64,000 nucleotides of DNA, taken from Cunninghamella blakesleeana (taxonomy: Eukaryota > Mucoromycota > Mucoromycetes > Mucorales > Cunninghamellaceae). The notes beneath the pieces are model-generated. The model was not told the origin of the DNA. It made no database searches and saw nothing but the letters and a program-made list of their open reading frames with translations. Positions within the stretch are counted from its first letter, which is position 1, and every line of letters starts with the position of its first letter. The stretch lies in assembly GCA_017871115.1 (NCBI GenBank), contig JAFCIZ010000001.1, positions 663,501-727,500 of the forward strand. The letters run 5' to 3'. A program made the translations under genes and the position numbers. This document shows, in pieces, positions 1-11,562 of the stretch.

Positions 1-873
1 ACGCAGAAAAATTAAAATCAGTAGACGACGTGATTGGCGATATCAATTCTTACCAAGCAAATAAGTTTTCTACACCTTCATTTTCCTCCCAAAAAGAACA
101 ATATCAAGATACAAACATGTCCTTCTTACAAGTAGTGAATAAAAACGATGATATTAGAAAAGTTACAACAGAGACCCCCATCGACGATTTTAATGCAATG
201 CTACAAAACAGACAGGTGGATTTAGTAACTGATGCAGTAACACAGATGTCTGAGTTAATAATCCGACTGCTTACGACATCTTTTGGAGATCAAAATTACG
301 AAAAGGCAATCCGATGTTTGAAAGTTTTGCGTGAAGCAGCATCCAAAGAAAACGAAGCTAAGCTTTTTAATCAGTGTATGCATCAACTGAAACAAATTGT
401 CGATCTTTCCAACCCAGACGCTTTACACCTTGATTTTTGGCATTTATTACAAAAACAAAATATTACTTTGATAACAAAAGAAGAAGCTGATGATGACGAA
501 GTGGCTACTTTAACTAAAGACGATGCTCATAAAGTAAGTTTTTTTTTTGTTATAAAAATATTAGAATAATAAAAATAATAAAGTAAAAAGGATTATGTAT
601 AAAAAAAGGAAGTGAGAAAAAAAAAAAAAAAGGTTTGAAGGAGTAGGAAAAAAAAAGACAACTTGCCTTATTCATCAACGTGTTTTTTTTTTTTTTTTTT
701 TTTGTGCATTAGTTTTTACATCAAGTTGGGAACAATACTCAAAATAACAGCACTTCGGAATCAAATAATGATAATGAATTCCAGGGAATTAACACTGAAG
801 ATCTCGTAGGTTTTTAAAAAAAAAGTGTAAATAAATTAAATAAATATAATGTAACGATGAGCTAATCTTTACC

Positions 874-910
<37 letters not shown>

Positions 911-932
911 CTAGCTTGCTATGATGGATTAA
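1..932 (+). CDS. KU80: Ku80 (XRCC5) C-terminal part, truncated at the left window edge
   Basis: Partial gene. Exons in the window are 1-533 (open at the left edge, codons starting at base 3), 713-805 and 915-932. Ku80 pairs with Ku70 as the DNA-end-binding ring of non-homologous end joining. The visible part is the helical C-terminal region that follows the Ku core. It carries the phrase ITLITKEEA, which matches animal Ku80, then an acidic linker, then a final EDLLAMMD. That tail resembles the DDLLDMI motif that docks DNA-PKcs in vertebrates. The second intron (806-914) is chosen because reading through it ends in EDLVGF, which lacks the conserved tail. Splicing to the 18-base last exon restores it. 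Identity is strong; the choice of last exon is an inference from the family. Confidence 0.88.
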
Positions 933-2263
933 ATACTTTATATATATGTATATGTATATTTTGTTTATGTATGCTGTAAATAATAAGAATAAAAAATAAC
1001 ATGTTACATTTTGACAAAGATGGGTATACGTTTGGAGTTACACGGTAATCAGGCATCAAATCAAACAATGAAGAGAAAAAAAATGCACAATAAATTGTTT
1101 TGATGTTTACACAAAAATCAACTTTATTATTATTTATATATAAGAATTTATATATATACATATAATATGTTACATTTCATTTTATTTTATTTTATTTTTT
1201 AATATATAAAAATATGCAAGCATTATACCTATGAGTATTTTTTTTACATAATATATATTTATTTATTTGTTAAACAAAAAATATAGGAGTAAGAAAAAAA
1301 AAACCAATATTATTCCGCCTTCGTTTTTTTATTTTTTATTTGGAGGAACAACTGTTCTAAAAACATTCAATTACTAAAGAAGGAAAAAGGAGCAGTATAA
1401 GGAAATGGAAATAGGAACTCCGGTTAATAACAATAATTATCTGTTGTTCTAATCATATATAAAGTTCATTCATCTTCGTTATATTCATTCAATTCAATTC
1501 ATATACCTTCACTAAAAATAAATGAATTTATATATATTTGCATATATTTATCGATTCTTTTGTTTCCATTTTCAATATAAGATGGGTTTATATTATTATA
1601 TTTTTTTAAAATAAAAAAAAAAGTTGGGGGAAATAGAAAAAGTTCAATATATTTATTTATTTAAAAATATTATGGATTGTACCATCTTATCAAGATAAAA
1701 AAAAAAAAAAAAATTACGATTGATTCAATGGAACAAAAGAATAATGAGATAATAGAAATGGACAATAAAAAATATATATATATATAATTGAAACAATAAT
1801 AATTAAATTTAATTAATGATTTTACAAATAAAGTGATTAATAAAAAATAATCTTATTACTGATTACAAAATTTAAAAATGTCCTAAAATATAATTTTATT
1901 CTTAAAAAAAATCCCAAAAAAAAAAAAAAGAATTTACAAAAAATATATAACTTTAATTTATCTATCCCAAAGTACATCGTACAAAAAGCTCAACAATAAA
2001 AAACCCAATTATTAAATAAATAAATAAATAGAATGAATGAAAAAAAAATAAATAAATCAAAAACTGAAAATCAAATATATAAAAAAAACTATGTATAAAA
2101 AACAAAATATTTATGATGATGATGATGAAGGTATTTCAATGATCATCAACATGGGAATAAAAAAAGAAAAAAAATAAACTGTACGAAGGAGGATGGAAAA
2201 AAATGGGAAGGTAGGAGTAGAGAGAAAGAGAGAGAAAGAGAGAGGGTATTTAAAATAATTATT
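933..2263. other. Convergent intergenic region, no gene seen
   Basis: Very A/T-rich DNA between the 3' ends of the Ku80 and HMG-box genes. It holds many A and T homopolymers, a GATGATGATGATGA run near 2114 and a GA-rich stretch at 2219-2246 just past the HMG gene stop. No ORF with protein-like composition was found on either strand. Confidence 0.7.
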
Positions 2264-3327
2264 TTACATCTTTTTAGCTTTTTTAAATAACTTTGTATCC
2301 AAATCATTGAATCGATTAAGACGATATATATTGTTATTGGAAGGAGGAGATAAAATGGGGGAATGAGTTAAATGAGGAGAAGAAGTGACAGAAGAAGATG
2401 TAGAAGAGGATGAAAAAGATGTATTGCTATGGTTGTTATTGTTATTGTTGGAATTGTTGGAATTGGATCTTTTAGGACAATATCTATATTCAGGGAAAGC
2501 CTCTTTGTGTGCTTGTTTTTCTTGTTCTGCTAATTGATGCCATGGTTTCTTTTCATTTTCTGATAAAAGGGACCAACGTTTGGATGCTCGTCTATTATTT
2601 TTAATAAATACAAAAAATTAAAAAAAAAATTAAAATTAGAATCACATGATAATCTTTTTAAAAGTTCCCTTCATCTTGGATTTTTTAGTTTATATTCTTC
2701 TTATTGCTGACTTTTTTTTTTTTTTTTTAAAAAAAAATAATATATTCTTTCATCATTAAGAGCCAATGATAATAGTATACATCATTTTTTTTTTCTAGGT
2801 TAAAAAAGGCTTACTTTGAGATTTCTTCAGCACGCAATGTTGGGTCATGAATTTTAAGAGCTTGACCATAATGACATCGAAACTATTTTTAATTTTAAAA
2901 AAAATAAAATAGAAAAAATGAATATTTGTATTTATATGTACGTGTAATGTTTACTATTTATATCAAAAATAAATAAATAAAACAACTTACATGGATCCAA
3001 GCATTTCTAGGACGTTTAATATGAGCATTTTTAGTTAAAAACATGCTTTGATCTACTTGTTTCTTTTCATTATCATCAGATTTCATTAATGGAGAAGTAG
3101 AGCCCATATCTGTAGAAGATATATGCAAGTTGGCGGCAGAAGCACAAGCAGCAGCTAAAGTTGGTGATGTACATGGATCTTGACCTTGGAAAGGAGATGA
3201 ATAATTAGAAAGTGTTGGTGAATCATGATTATATTTTCTTTTCTTATTATTATGATTGGTATGAGGATGAGGTTGAATATGAGTATGATGTGTTGTATTA
3301 TTATTATGAGAATGATATAGTTCTTTT

Positions 3328-3369
<42 letters not shown>

Positions 3370-3668
3370 GTGAATTTATGATGAATAGTACTTATTGGTG
3401 AAGAAGGATAAAGTGGGGAGGAAGAAATAGAACGATCAATAGACTGGGAATGAGAACGACGGGGTAAAGGAGAATAGATGGTAGTAGGAAGGTGAATACT
3501 TGGAGCAGTAGCTCTTCTTGTTGAAAAGCTAACCAATGGAGGTGCTAAAAGATGAAACAATTGAGGTCGAATTTTTGATGCACTGACTTCATAAATTTGT
3601 GGTGTTGGTTCTAAATAAGCAGGCAATGCATCTTTTTTAGGAGATGCTGGTGAAGGTGGACCATCATC

Positions 3669-3709
<41 letters not shown>

Positions 3710-3919
3710 GTAAAAATAATGATAAATAAATATAAATAAAAAATAAAAATAAATAAATAAATAAAAATAGGATGATTAATTACCTAAATGAAGTTGACGT
3801 CCATAAGCAAGTAATTCTGGAATAGGTGGTAAATCAATTGGTGAAGCTGAAAGTGGTGGAGTAGGTACTGCTTCAGTATATTTTGGTGAAATAGTTAATG
3901 CTTGAATTGAACTAGCCAT
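2264..3919 (-). CDS. HMG-box transcription factor (MATA_HMG/SOX-type)
   Basis: Exons on the minus strand: 3784-3919, 2991-3667, 2815-2882 and 2264-2591, giving 402 aa. The N-terminal ~260 residues are Ser/Pro-rich low complexity and include a run of about 13 Asn encoded by a TTA/AAT repeat. A single HMG box follows, starting IKRPRNAWIHFRCHYGQ and continuing through ASKRWSLLSENEKKPWHQ to PEYRYCPKR. The first box Asn and the two Trp residues typical of sequence-specific HMG proteins are present. The box is split by two introns. The tail is Ser/Asn-rich and ends in a basic cluster. Proteins of this type bind and bend DNA in the nucleus and include Ste11-like and mating regulators. Neighbours (Ku80, HEM4) do not match the zygomycete sex locus (transporter and RNA helicase), so a sex-locus identity is not supported. 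Confidence 0.85.
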
Positions 3920-4207
3920 ATTATATATAATTATATATCTTTAAATTGAAATGAAAATAAGTGGTATGCTTTTTTTTTTTTTAATAATAATAATAATAAT
4001 AACAATATGGTATAAAAAGTTTTGTTTTTTTTTTTTATATATAAAGAGGAAGGGGGATAAATATGAATAACTTTTTTTATAAATGGCTATTTACAAAAAA
4101 ACAAAAAAAAAAAAGATAAAATATATAATAAATAGAAAGAATGTAAGAGGGGAGAAATAAAATAGAATATATATATATATAAATTATAAAAAAGCGAATT
4201 TATAAAT

Positions 4208-4238
<31 letters not shown>

Positions 4239-6547
4239 GAAAGAAATAAAAGACAATAAAAAAAAAACAATGAAAAAGAAAAGAGAAAGAGAAATAAAAA
4301 AATCAGTTTTTTTTTTTTCTGGCTTAAAAATAAATACTTTCTAACACTTATAATGGAGTTTGAATTTTATTTTATAATAACTTGATACTGTTTTTATATA
4401 TTTATATATATTAAAAAAAAATCAACACACAGCACGCATGTACACATAAATTTATTATTATACTTGATAATAATATAAACTTTCTTTTTTTAATTCGGAA
4501 AGTCAATTTTTTCTTTTTAGTCTCATTTTATTTTCTTTTTTTCTTTTGGGAAAATAAAAATGATTCGTTATTGTTTCTGAATATATATTTCTTCCTTTCC
4601 CTCTCTCTTCCCCCCCCATGTTGTTTAAAATTGATATTCTTTATAGCTTATAAAACAATAAAAGATGACATAAAATAAAAAAATAACCAAAACAATCAAC
4701 TCTTTTCATTATTTCTTTGTTTTCTAATTTCATTATAATATATATATAAAGGAAAATTCGGCGCTTCCCGTTTTAAAAATAAGTGTCTGTGCAACTAATG
4801 AAAAAAATATAATTGAATAAAAAAAAACAATGAAATTAAACAAACTCCTACAATCTTTTTTTTGAGGTTTCCTTATTTGTATTTTTTAAAAAAAATGTTA
4901 ATTGATTGGGAATCATGTTTAAAAAAGTAGACATCATCGTTTTACCATTAGAAAAAAAGAAAAAAGAAAATTATCGGGAAACTTTGATAGTTGTAAAAAA
5001 AAAAAAAAAAAAAAAGCTCATGATTTTAAATAAGAAGAAGGAAAGAAATAATAATAATAATAATAAAAATAATAATAATAAAAATAATAATAATAAAGCA
5101 AGCTATTGAAACTCAAAAAAAAAATTTTGTACCCATATTATTATTATTTATTATTTTTCTCTCTCCTTTCAATTTAAATAAGATAATTATCGATAAGCTG
5201 TCTGTTTGTAGCTTTTGATAATGAATGATCTACTAATTAAAATATATAATATTTCGTATAGGAAATGGTAAATGATGATTGACGCTCCCCTTTTTTTTTT
5301 CGACTATATTTTTTATGTCAAAAATATTTATTCTCCACTTGAAAAAAAAAAAAAAGTAATAATAATAAAGAATAATAGATTTTGTTAATATAAAGAAAGT
5401 TCGTAAATAAATAAAAAAAAAAAAAAGGGTGGGATATATATTCTGTAAAAAAAATGTTATTTTCCTTATTTGGATTGGACTTTATTAGTTTAATAAAAAA
5501 AAAAAGAGTTATCAATCTATTTTTATAATATGTATATATAACTTATAGTATAAGGATCAAACCATAATATATATATAAATCTTATTTATATTTTTTGATA
5601 GTTTAAACAATAAGTTCATTAGTCATACCATTCCACTCTTTCATCCAATATATAATTGTTTGTTTTCTTTGTGTAAATAAGAACTGCCCATCATCTAACT
5701 TTTTTTTTTTTTTAAAAAAAAAACATACCATCCAATAGGAATTCTTCCTTTTTTAAATTGTAATACCTTTTTTTTTAAAACTCCATTATATATATTATCT
5801 TTTTTTTGGGGGGGGAAGGACGTATAGTGATTTATGTGGAGGATGTGAGAATAGAAATGACAATGATAATCATCTTTGGAAATAATATCAAGTGCATGAT
5901 AGCGATGATGAGAAGTATGGGTTATTTAAAAAAAGAAAAAAAAGAAAAAAATATAGAAAAAAAGAACTGTGTGCAAATCAATAATCACAATAACAAATAA
6001 AATAAAATGATGATACAAATATGAAAAACTTTAATATATTTACCATTATGTAAGTTGGAAAAAATGATCAACATAGTGAAATTACTAAGAAATCTTTTTT
6101 TAATTAACTATTACCCTGCGTAAATTGATTTCCTGTTAATATATTATTGAATAATAGTAATTATAATAAAGCATTGACATCATTGTTCCACATAATATAT
6201 TATATCACATGTAAAATAACAATAATAATATGTAGGTTTTTATTGTTTTTCTTAAAAATATGTGCATATAAGTTCTTATATAATCATATTATTCTTATAC
6301 AATGAACTTTAGTTTTTATTATTATTGTTATTATATATAGGTGTTGTGGTTACTATGGTAATTTTTATTTTTAAAAAACAGTACAATTTATTATTAAATA
6401 AAAAAGATAAAAATAAAAATAGATACTAAAGTTACCATAGTAATAACAAAAAAAAAAAACCAATATTCTTTAAGTCTCCGACTGGCCACTTGTTTTTTTT
6501 TTTCTCTTCCACGCTCATATCATTGTTTTTTTTTGATATATATATAT
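3920..6547. other. Divergent intergenic region between HMG-box gene and HEM4
   Basis: About 2.6 kb of A/T-rich DNA that must hold both promoters. Short ORFs here are Lys/Asn/Ile-rich and follow homopolymers (for example AAT repeats at 5048-5097). Near the HEM4 side lies a 12-bp perfect inverted repeat (6350-6361 and 6432-6443). No gene is supported. Confidence 0.65.
6350..6443. repeat. Inverted repeat in the HEM4 upstream region
   Basis: Two perfect 12-base arms, TTACTATGGTAA at 6350-6361 and TTACCATAGTAA at 6432-6443, are separated by 70 bases. The right arm ends about 105 bases before the HEM4 ATG. The arms have more G/C than their surroundings. They could be paired binding sites for one factor or a cruciform; neither is shown. 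Confidence 0.55.
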
Positions 6548-7363
6548 ATGAAAAAAACTATGCAAATATGGTATTATAAAAACCATACCGATGAATATCA
6601 ACACTATTCAGAAGAGAAAGGGTACAAGCCTATATTCATTCCAGTACTAGATCAAACTTATACAGATAGAGAATTAATATTGTTGTTACAACAACCTCCA
6701 CCTCTTGATTTAAAAGGAATTATTATTACTTCACAAAGAACTGTAACAACCTTACAACAGGCAAACAGTCATTTAACAGAGCAGCAACGGTTAGTATGGC
6801 AAGGGATTCCTTTATATATCGTTGGTGAAAAGACAGCTACTTTATTAGAAGCCACTTTAAAAGATTCTTTATTCTTTTTAAAAGGCTATTCAAAACCAAC
6901 CATGATTGTTAAAGACCACGCTAAAAGTTTAAGTGAAGTTTTATTAAACACAACAACAATAACAACTACTTCTATGACTGGAAAGGGCCACTTATTATAC
7001 TTGGCAGGAGATAAAAGAAGAGAAGAGTTACCAACACTTTTAAAAAATGAAGGATATGAACTAATAGAAATACAAACTTATTGCACTTGTCAACATAAAG
7101 AATTGGCAGCTAGGTTAGAGTCACTATCCTTATCAACTTCTCCCAAGGAAGACGATTGGTCAGTTTTTTTTAGCCCTTCGGGTATCAATTATATTCTCAC
7201 TTGTCAACCTTCATTGTTTCATACCAAAATCGCTGCTATTGGTCAAACCACTGCTAATCATTTACAACAATTAGGTTATAAAGTTCATGCTATTGCGTCA
7301 AAACCAAATGTTCAACAATTATTAGATGCTATGACTCAATATGATATCAATTATCGTTCTTAA
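6548..7363 (+). CDS. HEM4: Uroporphyrinogen-III synthase
   Basis: Single exon, 271 aa, the usual size for this enzyme. It cyclises hydroxymethylbilane to uroporphyrinogen III in cytosolic haem synthesis. The family is poorly conserved, but typical signposts are visible: an early IIITSQRTV segment, the LYIVGEKTATLLEATL hinge-strand motif, a LLYLAGDKRREELPTLL segment before the second domain, and the C-terminal FFSPSGINYIL followed by IAAIGQTTANHLQQLGY. These are the two Rossmann-like lobes joined by a linker. The ATG at 6548 is chosen because the frame further upstream opens only with non-ATG codons inside a TA repeat. An in-frame ATG four codons downstream (MKKTM) is an alternative start. The next gene is convergent. 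Confidence 0.85.
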   Translation: MKKTMQIWYYKNHTDEYQHYSEEKGYKPIFIPVLDQTYTDRELILLLQQPPPLDLKGIIITSQRTVTTLQQANSHLTEQQRLVWQGIPLYIVGEKTATLLEATLKDSLFFLKGYSKPTMIVKDHAKSLSEVLLNTTTITTTSMTGKGHLLYLAGDKRREELPTLLKNEGYELIEIQTYCTCQHKELAARLESLSLSTSPKEDDWSVFFSPSGINYILTCQPSLFHTKIAAIGQTTANHLQQLGYKVHAIASKPNVQQLLDAMTQYDINYRS

Positions 7364-8241
7364 ATAAAATAAAGAAATTAATAATATGTTTGTATGATAA
7401 TAATATTATTATTACTACATACATAAATTAAAATAAAAATGTACAAAAAAATATTATATTAAAAAAATTATAATATCTATTAAAATGAAAATTTTCATAT
7501 GATAATAAATATATATATAATATTTATAATTATTATCATTATAGACTAGTTAAACTCAATATACAATCATCAATCATCATTAATAAAAAATTTACCCATT
7601 CATTCATTCTCCACTTTTTTTTTTTTATTCTTTTATTCTATACTAATTCCCCCCAATTTTCTTTTTTTTTTGATGGTAAATTAACATAATTTTAGTTTCA
7701 AAAAAAAAAAAATGTTAATATTAAGTTTTTCGGGTTTGGGGAGAAACCGCATGCCCAAATTAGGATCATGTTAACATTCTCTACTCTTGTTTACCCTTTA
7801 AAGGGATAATAACCTTATATAGTTATTGTTTCGATAGGTAGTCTATAGTTTAAAAAAAAATGCTCATTTTCCGCGACTTTTTTTTTTCTTCTTTACTTGT
7901 GAAATGAATCAACCTGAGCTTTAATAATAATAATAATAATAATAAAACTAACGAATGATTATTTATCTTGTGGGTCCGTGTTCTTCATTTTCCAAATGTC
8001 GATAATTATTTACGCGGTACATATATTTATATATTTTATTAATTAATTAAATGATAAATAAAAGTAAAAATATTATAATACAATCATTATAATTATAAAT
8101 AAATACAGATATCATTCAATACCCGATGAAAATAAATATATATAGTATTTATAATATGAAATATTACAACATATATTTATATATTTAAAAAATATAAAGA
8201 TAAAATAGTTTAGCATAATTATTGTGTTACATGCCATTTGT
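7364..8241. other. Convergent intergenic region with a less A/T-rich island
   Basis: Region between the 3' ends of HEM4 and the nitrilase gene. Most is A/T repeats, but about 7725-7850 has more mixed composition. It includes AGAAACCGCATGCCCAAATT and a 12-bp palindrome, CCCTTTAAAGGG, at 7794-7805. Neither strand codes across it. It could be an unannotated RNA or a conserved 3' element; I cannot assign it. Confidence 0.5.
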
Positions 8242-9777
8242 TCATTTTTTTGATAGTGATGTTGATGATGTGACAGGTACATTTTCATTTTCATTTACAA
8301 TCAATTGAAACACATCTGGTCTTGCATAATGGCCAATAGGATCAAAATCCAATTTTCCTTGAATGATTTGATCCATATCTAAATCAGCAACTAATAAACC
8401 TTCTGTTTTCCGTAAAGGACCAGCCAAGACTTCACCAAGTGGATTAACAATTACACTACCACCTATAAGAAAACAATAAAAATAAAAAAAATAAAAATGT
8501 AAAATTGTGATTAAAAAAATATTCAATATATATATATTAACCCTCTATTTTTATTTTACTTTTTTTCATTTTCTTATTTATACATACCTTCAGAACGGAC
8601 GGTATCAGGATCTACTGCATTACCTTGTTCATCTTTACTACCAGGATGTCCTTCAGGATAATCTTTTTGATAAGTGAATTGACAAGCGGATAACACAAAA
8701 CATCTGCCTTCCATAGCGATATGTTGAACTGTGGATTGCCAAGTAGGTCGATGATCAACAGTAGGTGCACAATAGATTTGAACCCCCTTGGAGTAATAAT
8801 AACTACGAAGCATTGGCATGTAATTTTCCCAGCAAATGGCTGATGCTATACGATGTCCTTCTTTATTTTGAACAACCGGTAAGTGACTACCATCACCAAA
8901 TGACCAACACAATTTCTCTAAAGCTGTGGGCATCACTAGAAAAAAATAAAAAATAAAAAATAAAAAATAAAAATAAATGATTTGATGGATTTTAATTTAT
9001 TTATTATTATTATATATTTTACTCCAGATCATGACCACATCTATCCATATATATTTATATACCTATTTTTATAACTTACATTTTCTATGCTTGCCTATAT
9101 ATCCTTGCTCAGGATCAATATAAATGGATGAACAGTACAAAGAACCTATATATACATATATATGTAAATCATCCTATCTTTTTTAAATAATAATATATGT
9201 ATATATATATATGTACAATACCATTATTTTCTTCACGTTCAAGTACGCCAGTAACAATAAAAACATTTTTTTCTTTTGCTATAGCAGCAATTCTATCAGT
9301 AACTTCACCAGGGACTAATATAGCACCTTGATAATATTTACTATATTCCTTTCTACCTTCGACAGAACGGGCACCAATAACTGAACCAAAGACTGAGTTT
9401 TTTGGGTATCTACTTGCATAAAAGAAAAAGAAGAAATGGAATATGTCATTTATATATGTATTAAAACCTGCTCATAGCTCTATATTATTATTGTAATTCA
9501 TTACATAATTCATTTATCACTTACCCGCCAATAAATACTTCACTATTAAATAATACAAATAACAATATACAAATACCAATAAGTATATATATATATATAT
9601 ATATGTTTTATTTAAATATATTTATTGGTACATATACACTTACGGAAACACAATTAGCTTTGCGTTTTCATTATGAGCTTTATCAACATATTCTTCTAGT
9701 TTAGTTAAAGTGGCTTCTAATTCAAATTTTGGTGTACCAACTTGAGCAACGGCTACGCGATAAGTGTTATTATCCAT
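8242..9777 (-). CDS. Nitrilase (C-N hydrolase superfamily)
   Basis: Six exons: 9644-9777, 9525-9542, 9222-9409, 9080-9145, 8588-8935 and 8242-8462, giving 324 aa. Nitrilases hydrolyse organic nitriles to acids and ammonia through a Glu-Lys-Cys triad. All three are visible: Glu46 in FPEVFIGGYP, Lys135 in GKHRKLMPT and Cys170 in [12 protein letters not shown]. The motif order and spacing match branch-1 (aliphatic/arylacetonitrile) nitrilases rather than amidases. The second exon is only 18 bases and encodes the stretch around the catalytic Glu. No signal peptide is seen, so the enzyme is probably cytosolic. The substrate cannot be told from sequence; cyanide hydratase and plant-like nitrilases share this architecture. 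Confidence 0.9.
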
Positions 9778-10794
9778 TGTTAATTTATACAATAATATTA
9801 ATAAACAGTAGAGAAAAATAAAAGAAAAAGGAAAAAGAGGGAAAAATAGGGAAATTTAAATTCCGTATTTAAATTTTTTTCACTATGAGTCATGTTTTTT
9901 TTGTATTGTAGCAGGTTTTTTTTTTTGCTCTACCTTTAGATAATTCATATTTATATACAGTGCTTCTTGCATTAAAAGTTAATTTTAGAAGTTTTTTTTT
10001 CTCCATAAACAGTAAAAAAAAAAGAAAAGTTTTTGATGTGATCAAGATTTAAGAATCGAACCAACCAAAAATCAGAAATTATTTAAAAGCAAAAAAAGGT
10101 TATTAGTGGTTTTTTTTATTGTCTTGGATAAATAAATACAAATATTGAATATACTTCTCTTTAAATGAGCTAATATTCAAGATCATAGCAAAAGACTTAA
10201 TATACCTGTAGAGAATGATAATGCTTTTGTTCCATTAAAATATCAAATCAACTTATTCATTATTAAACAAGATAAATGATATCTAATATGAATAAGATTA
10301 GACAAATTAAGCTTTTTTATTGTTATTTTAAATTTTAAATTTATTAGTCAGCATACTATTCCCAAATTTATATTTAAATGTATTCATATTTATTATTTTT
10401 ATTGTATAAATATGTATAGTGATAAAAGTAATGAGTATTTATTTATTCGTGGTTTTTATTTTTTAATATAATAAATTCAACAATAATTATAAATACTAGT
10501 TTTTCTAGTATATGTCACTTTTTAATGAATATCAAAGTTTAAATCTGAACGATGGGTCATATATATACTAAGCTGGATGGATAACATAACGATAATCTTC
10601 CTCCTCTCCTGTGGGTATATTATCAATTAAGTTTATTATATTTATAAACCATTGCTATCTTATTATTATATTTCAAAAAAAGTATCTTTTTTATATGATC
10701 ATACTATTATTATTTTTTTCTTTTATTTATTTATTAAAAGAAACAGTGACAATAGTTATAAAAAAGTAAAGACCACTCACTATAAACGAGCTAG
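9778..10794. other. Intergenic region between nitrilase promoter side and ArsC-like gene
   Basis: About 1 kb of A/T-rich DNA lying upstream of the nitrilase ATG and downstream of the ArsC-like stop (both genes on the minus strand). No coding frame or RNA gene was recognised. Confidence 0.65.
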
Positions 10795-11208
10795 TCATTT
10801 TTTATTTTTATTATAGTTATCTACTAATTCCTCTACAGAAGAAAGATCTTGATGACCTGCCACAGACCGACCAATAGCAGCCTTCTTGTTATCCCAGTCA
10901 ATAACAAAAGGTCTTTCTAATAAAGAAGGATCCTCTTCAATTAAATCCCATGCTTCTTCTAAAGAATTGACTTTCTTTTTACCTTCAGGTCTCAATAAAA
11001 CATCCCATGGTCTTGTTGATGCATCTTTATCCTTTAAACCTAGATAGTCTGACAATGTTTCTAAAATATCTCTACTGGGTGGATCCTTCTGATAGTGACA
11101 AACTTGTAATTCATAGCCATCCTTTTCTTTATTTTCTTCCAAATAGCTTAGTGCTGTACGCGATTTAGAGCATCGTGCATTATGATAAATAGTAAGGCCA
11201 GAAGTCAT
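10795..11208 (-). CDS. ArsC/Spx-family (YffB-like) thioredoxin-fold protein
   Basis: Intronless, 137 aa. It has the ArsC family N-terminus LTIYHNARCSKSRTALSYL, with the single active-site Cys13 in the position of the bacterial arsenate-reductase nucleophile. Arg residues in LLRPEGKK, LLERPFVID and AAIGRSVAG occupy positions comparable to the three Arg of glutaredoxin-dependent ArsC. The fold is thioredoxin-like. It could reduce arsenate with glutathione/glutaredoxin, or be one of the uncharacterised Spx-like members of the family. The yeast arsenate reductase Acr2 is an unrelated rhodanese, so this is the bacterial type. It is one of few intronless genes in a heavily spliced region. No arsenite pump is adjacent. 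Confidence 0.8.
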   Translation of the reverse strand: MTSGLTIYHNARCSKSRTALSYLEENKEKDGYELQVCHYQKDPPSRDILETLSDYLGLKDKDASTRPWDVLLRPEGKKKVNSLEEAWDLIEEDPSLLERPFVIDWDNKKAAIGRSVAGHQDLSSVEELVDNYNKNKK

Positions 11209-11562
11209 TTTTTTAATAATGGAAATAATTTTAAATAATTTAAAAGTGTGAAAAGAAAAAAAAAAAAAAGAGTGAGAAAAAAAAGGGCGCGTTTTTTATT
11301 AAAAAAATTTTCGGGAGCTGAAAAAAGTTTCATCATTTTTAAATTTTCTTTTTTTAAAATTAATAAAAATAAAGTTAAAAGTTACTTGGTATAATAAATT
11401 AAATGTATAAGATAATAAGGTATTAAACAATAATAAGAGTAATATTAAAAAAAATAAAAAAATATAGTAACATAATAATGCAATAATAATAAAATAATAA
11501 TAATGGCTTTTTTTTTTATATATAATATATATACTTTTATAAATGGATTAGAATGAGAAATT
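11209..11562. other. Short intergenic region
   Basis: A/T-rich spacer between the ArsC-like ATG and the 3' end of the first ZIP gene. It should contain the ArsC-like promoter. No distinct element was recognised. Confidence 0.6.

Noticed and set aside
806..817. Alternative Ku80 stop at 815-817
   Set aside because: It ends in EDLVGF and loses the conserved tail, while a canonical GTAGGT...CTAG intron leads to EDLLAMMD.
2264..3919. HMG-box gene as the sexM/sexP mating-type gene
   Set aside because: The zygomycete sex locus is flanked by a triose-phosphate transporter and an RNA helicase; here the neighbours are Ku80 and HEM4.
4906..5109. Lys/Asn-rich plus-strand frame
   Set aside because: Built entirely of A homopolymers and AAT repeats; composition artefact.
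5806..6000. Plus-strand frame in the HMG/HEM4 intergenic region
   Set aside because: No recognisable motif, ends in Lys/Asn low complexity, no flanking exons found.
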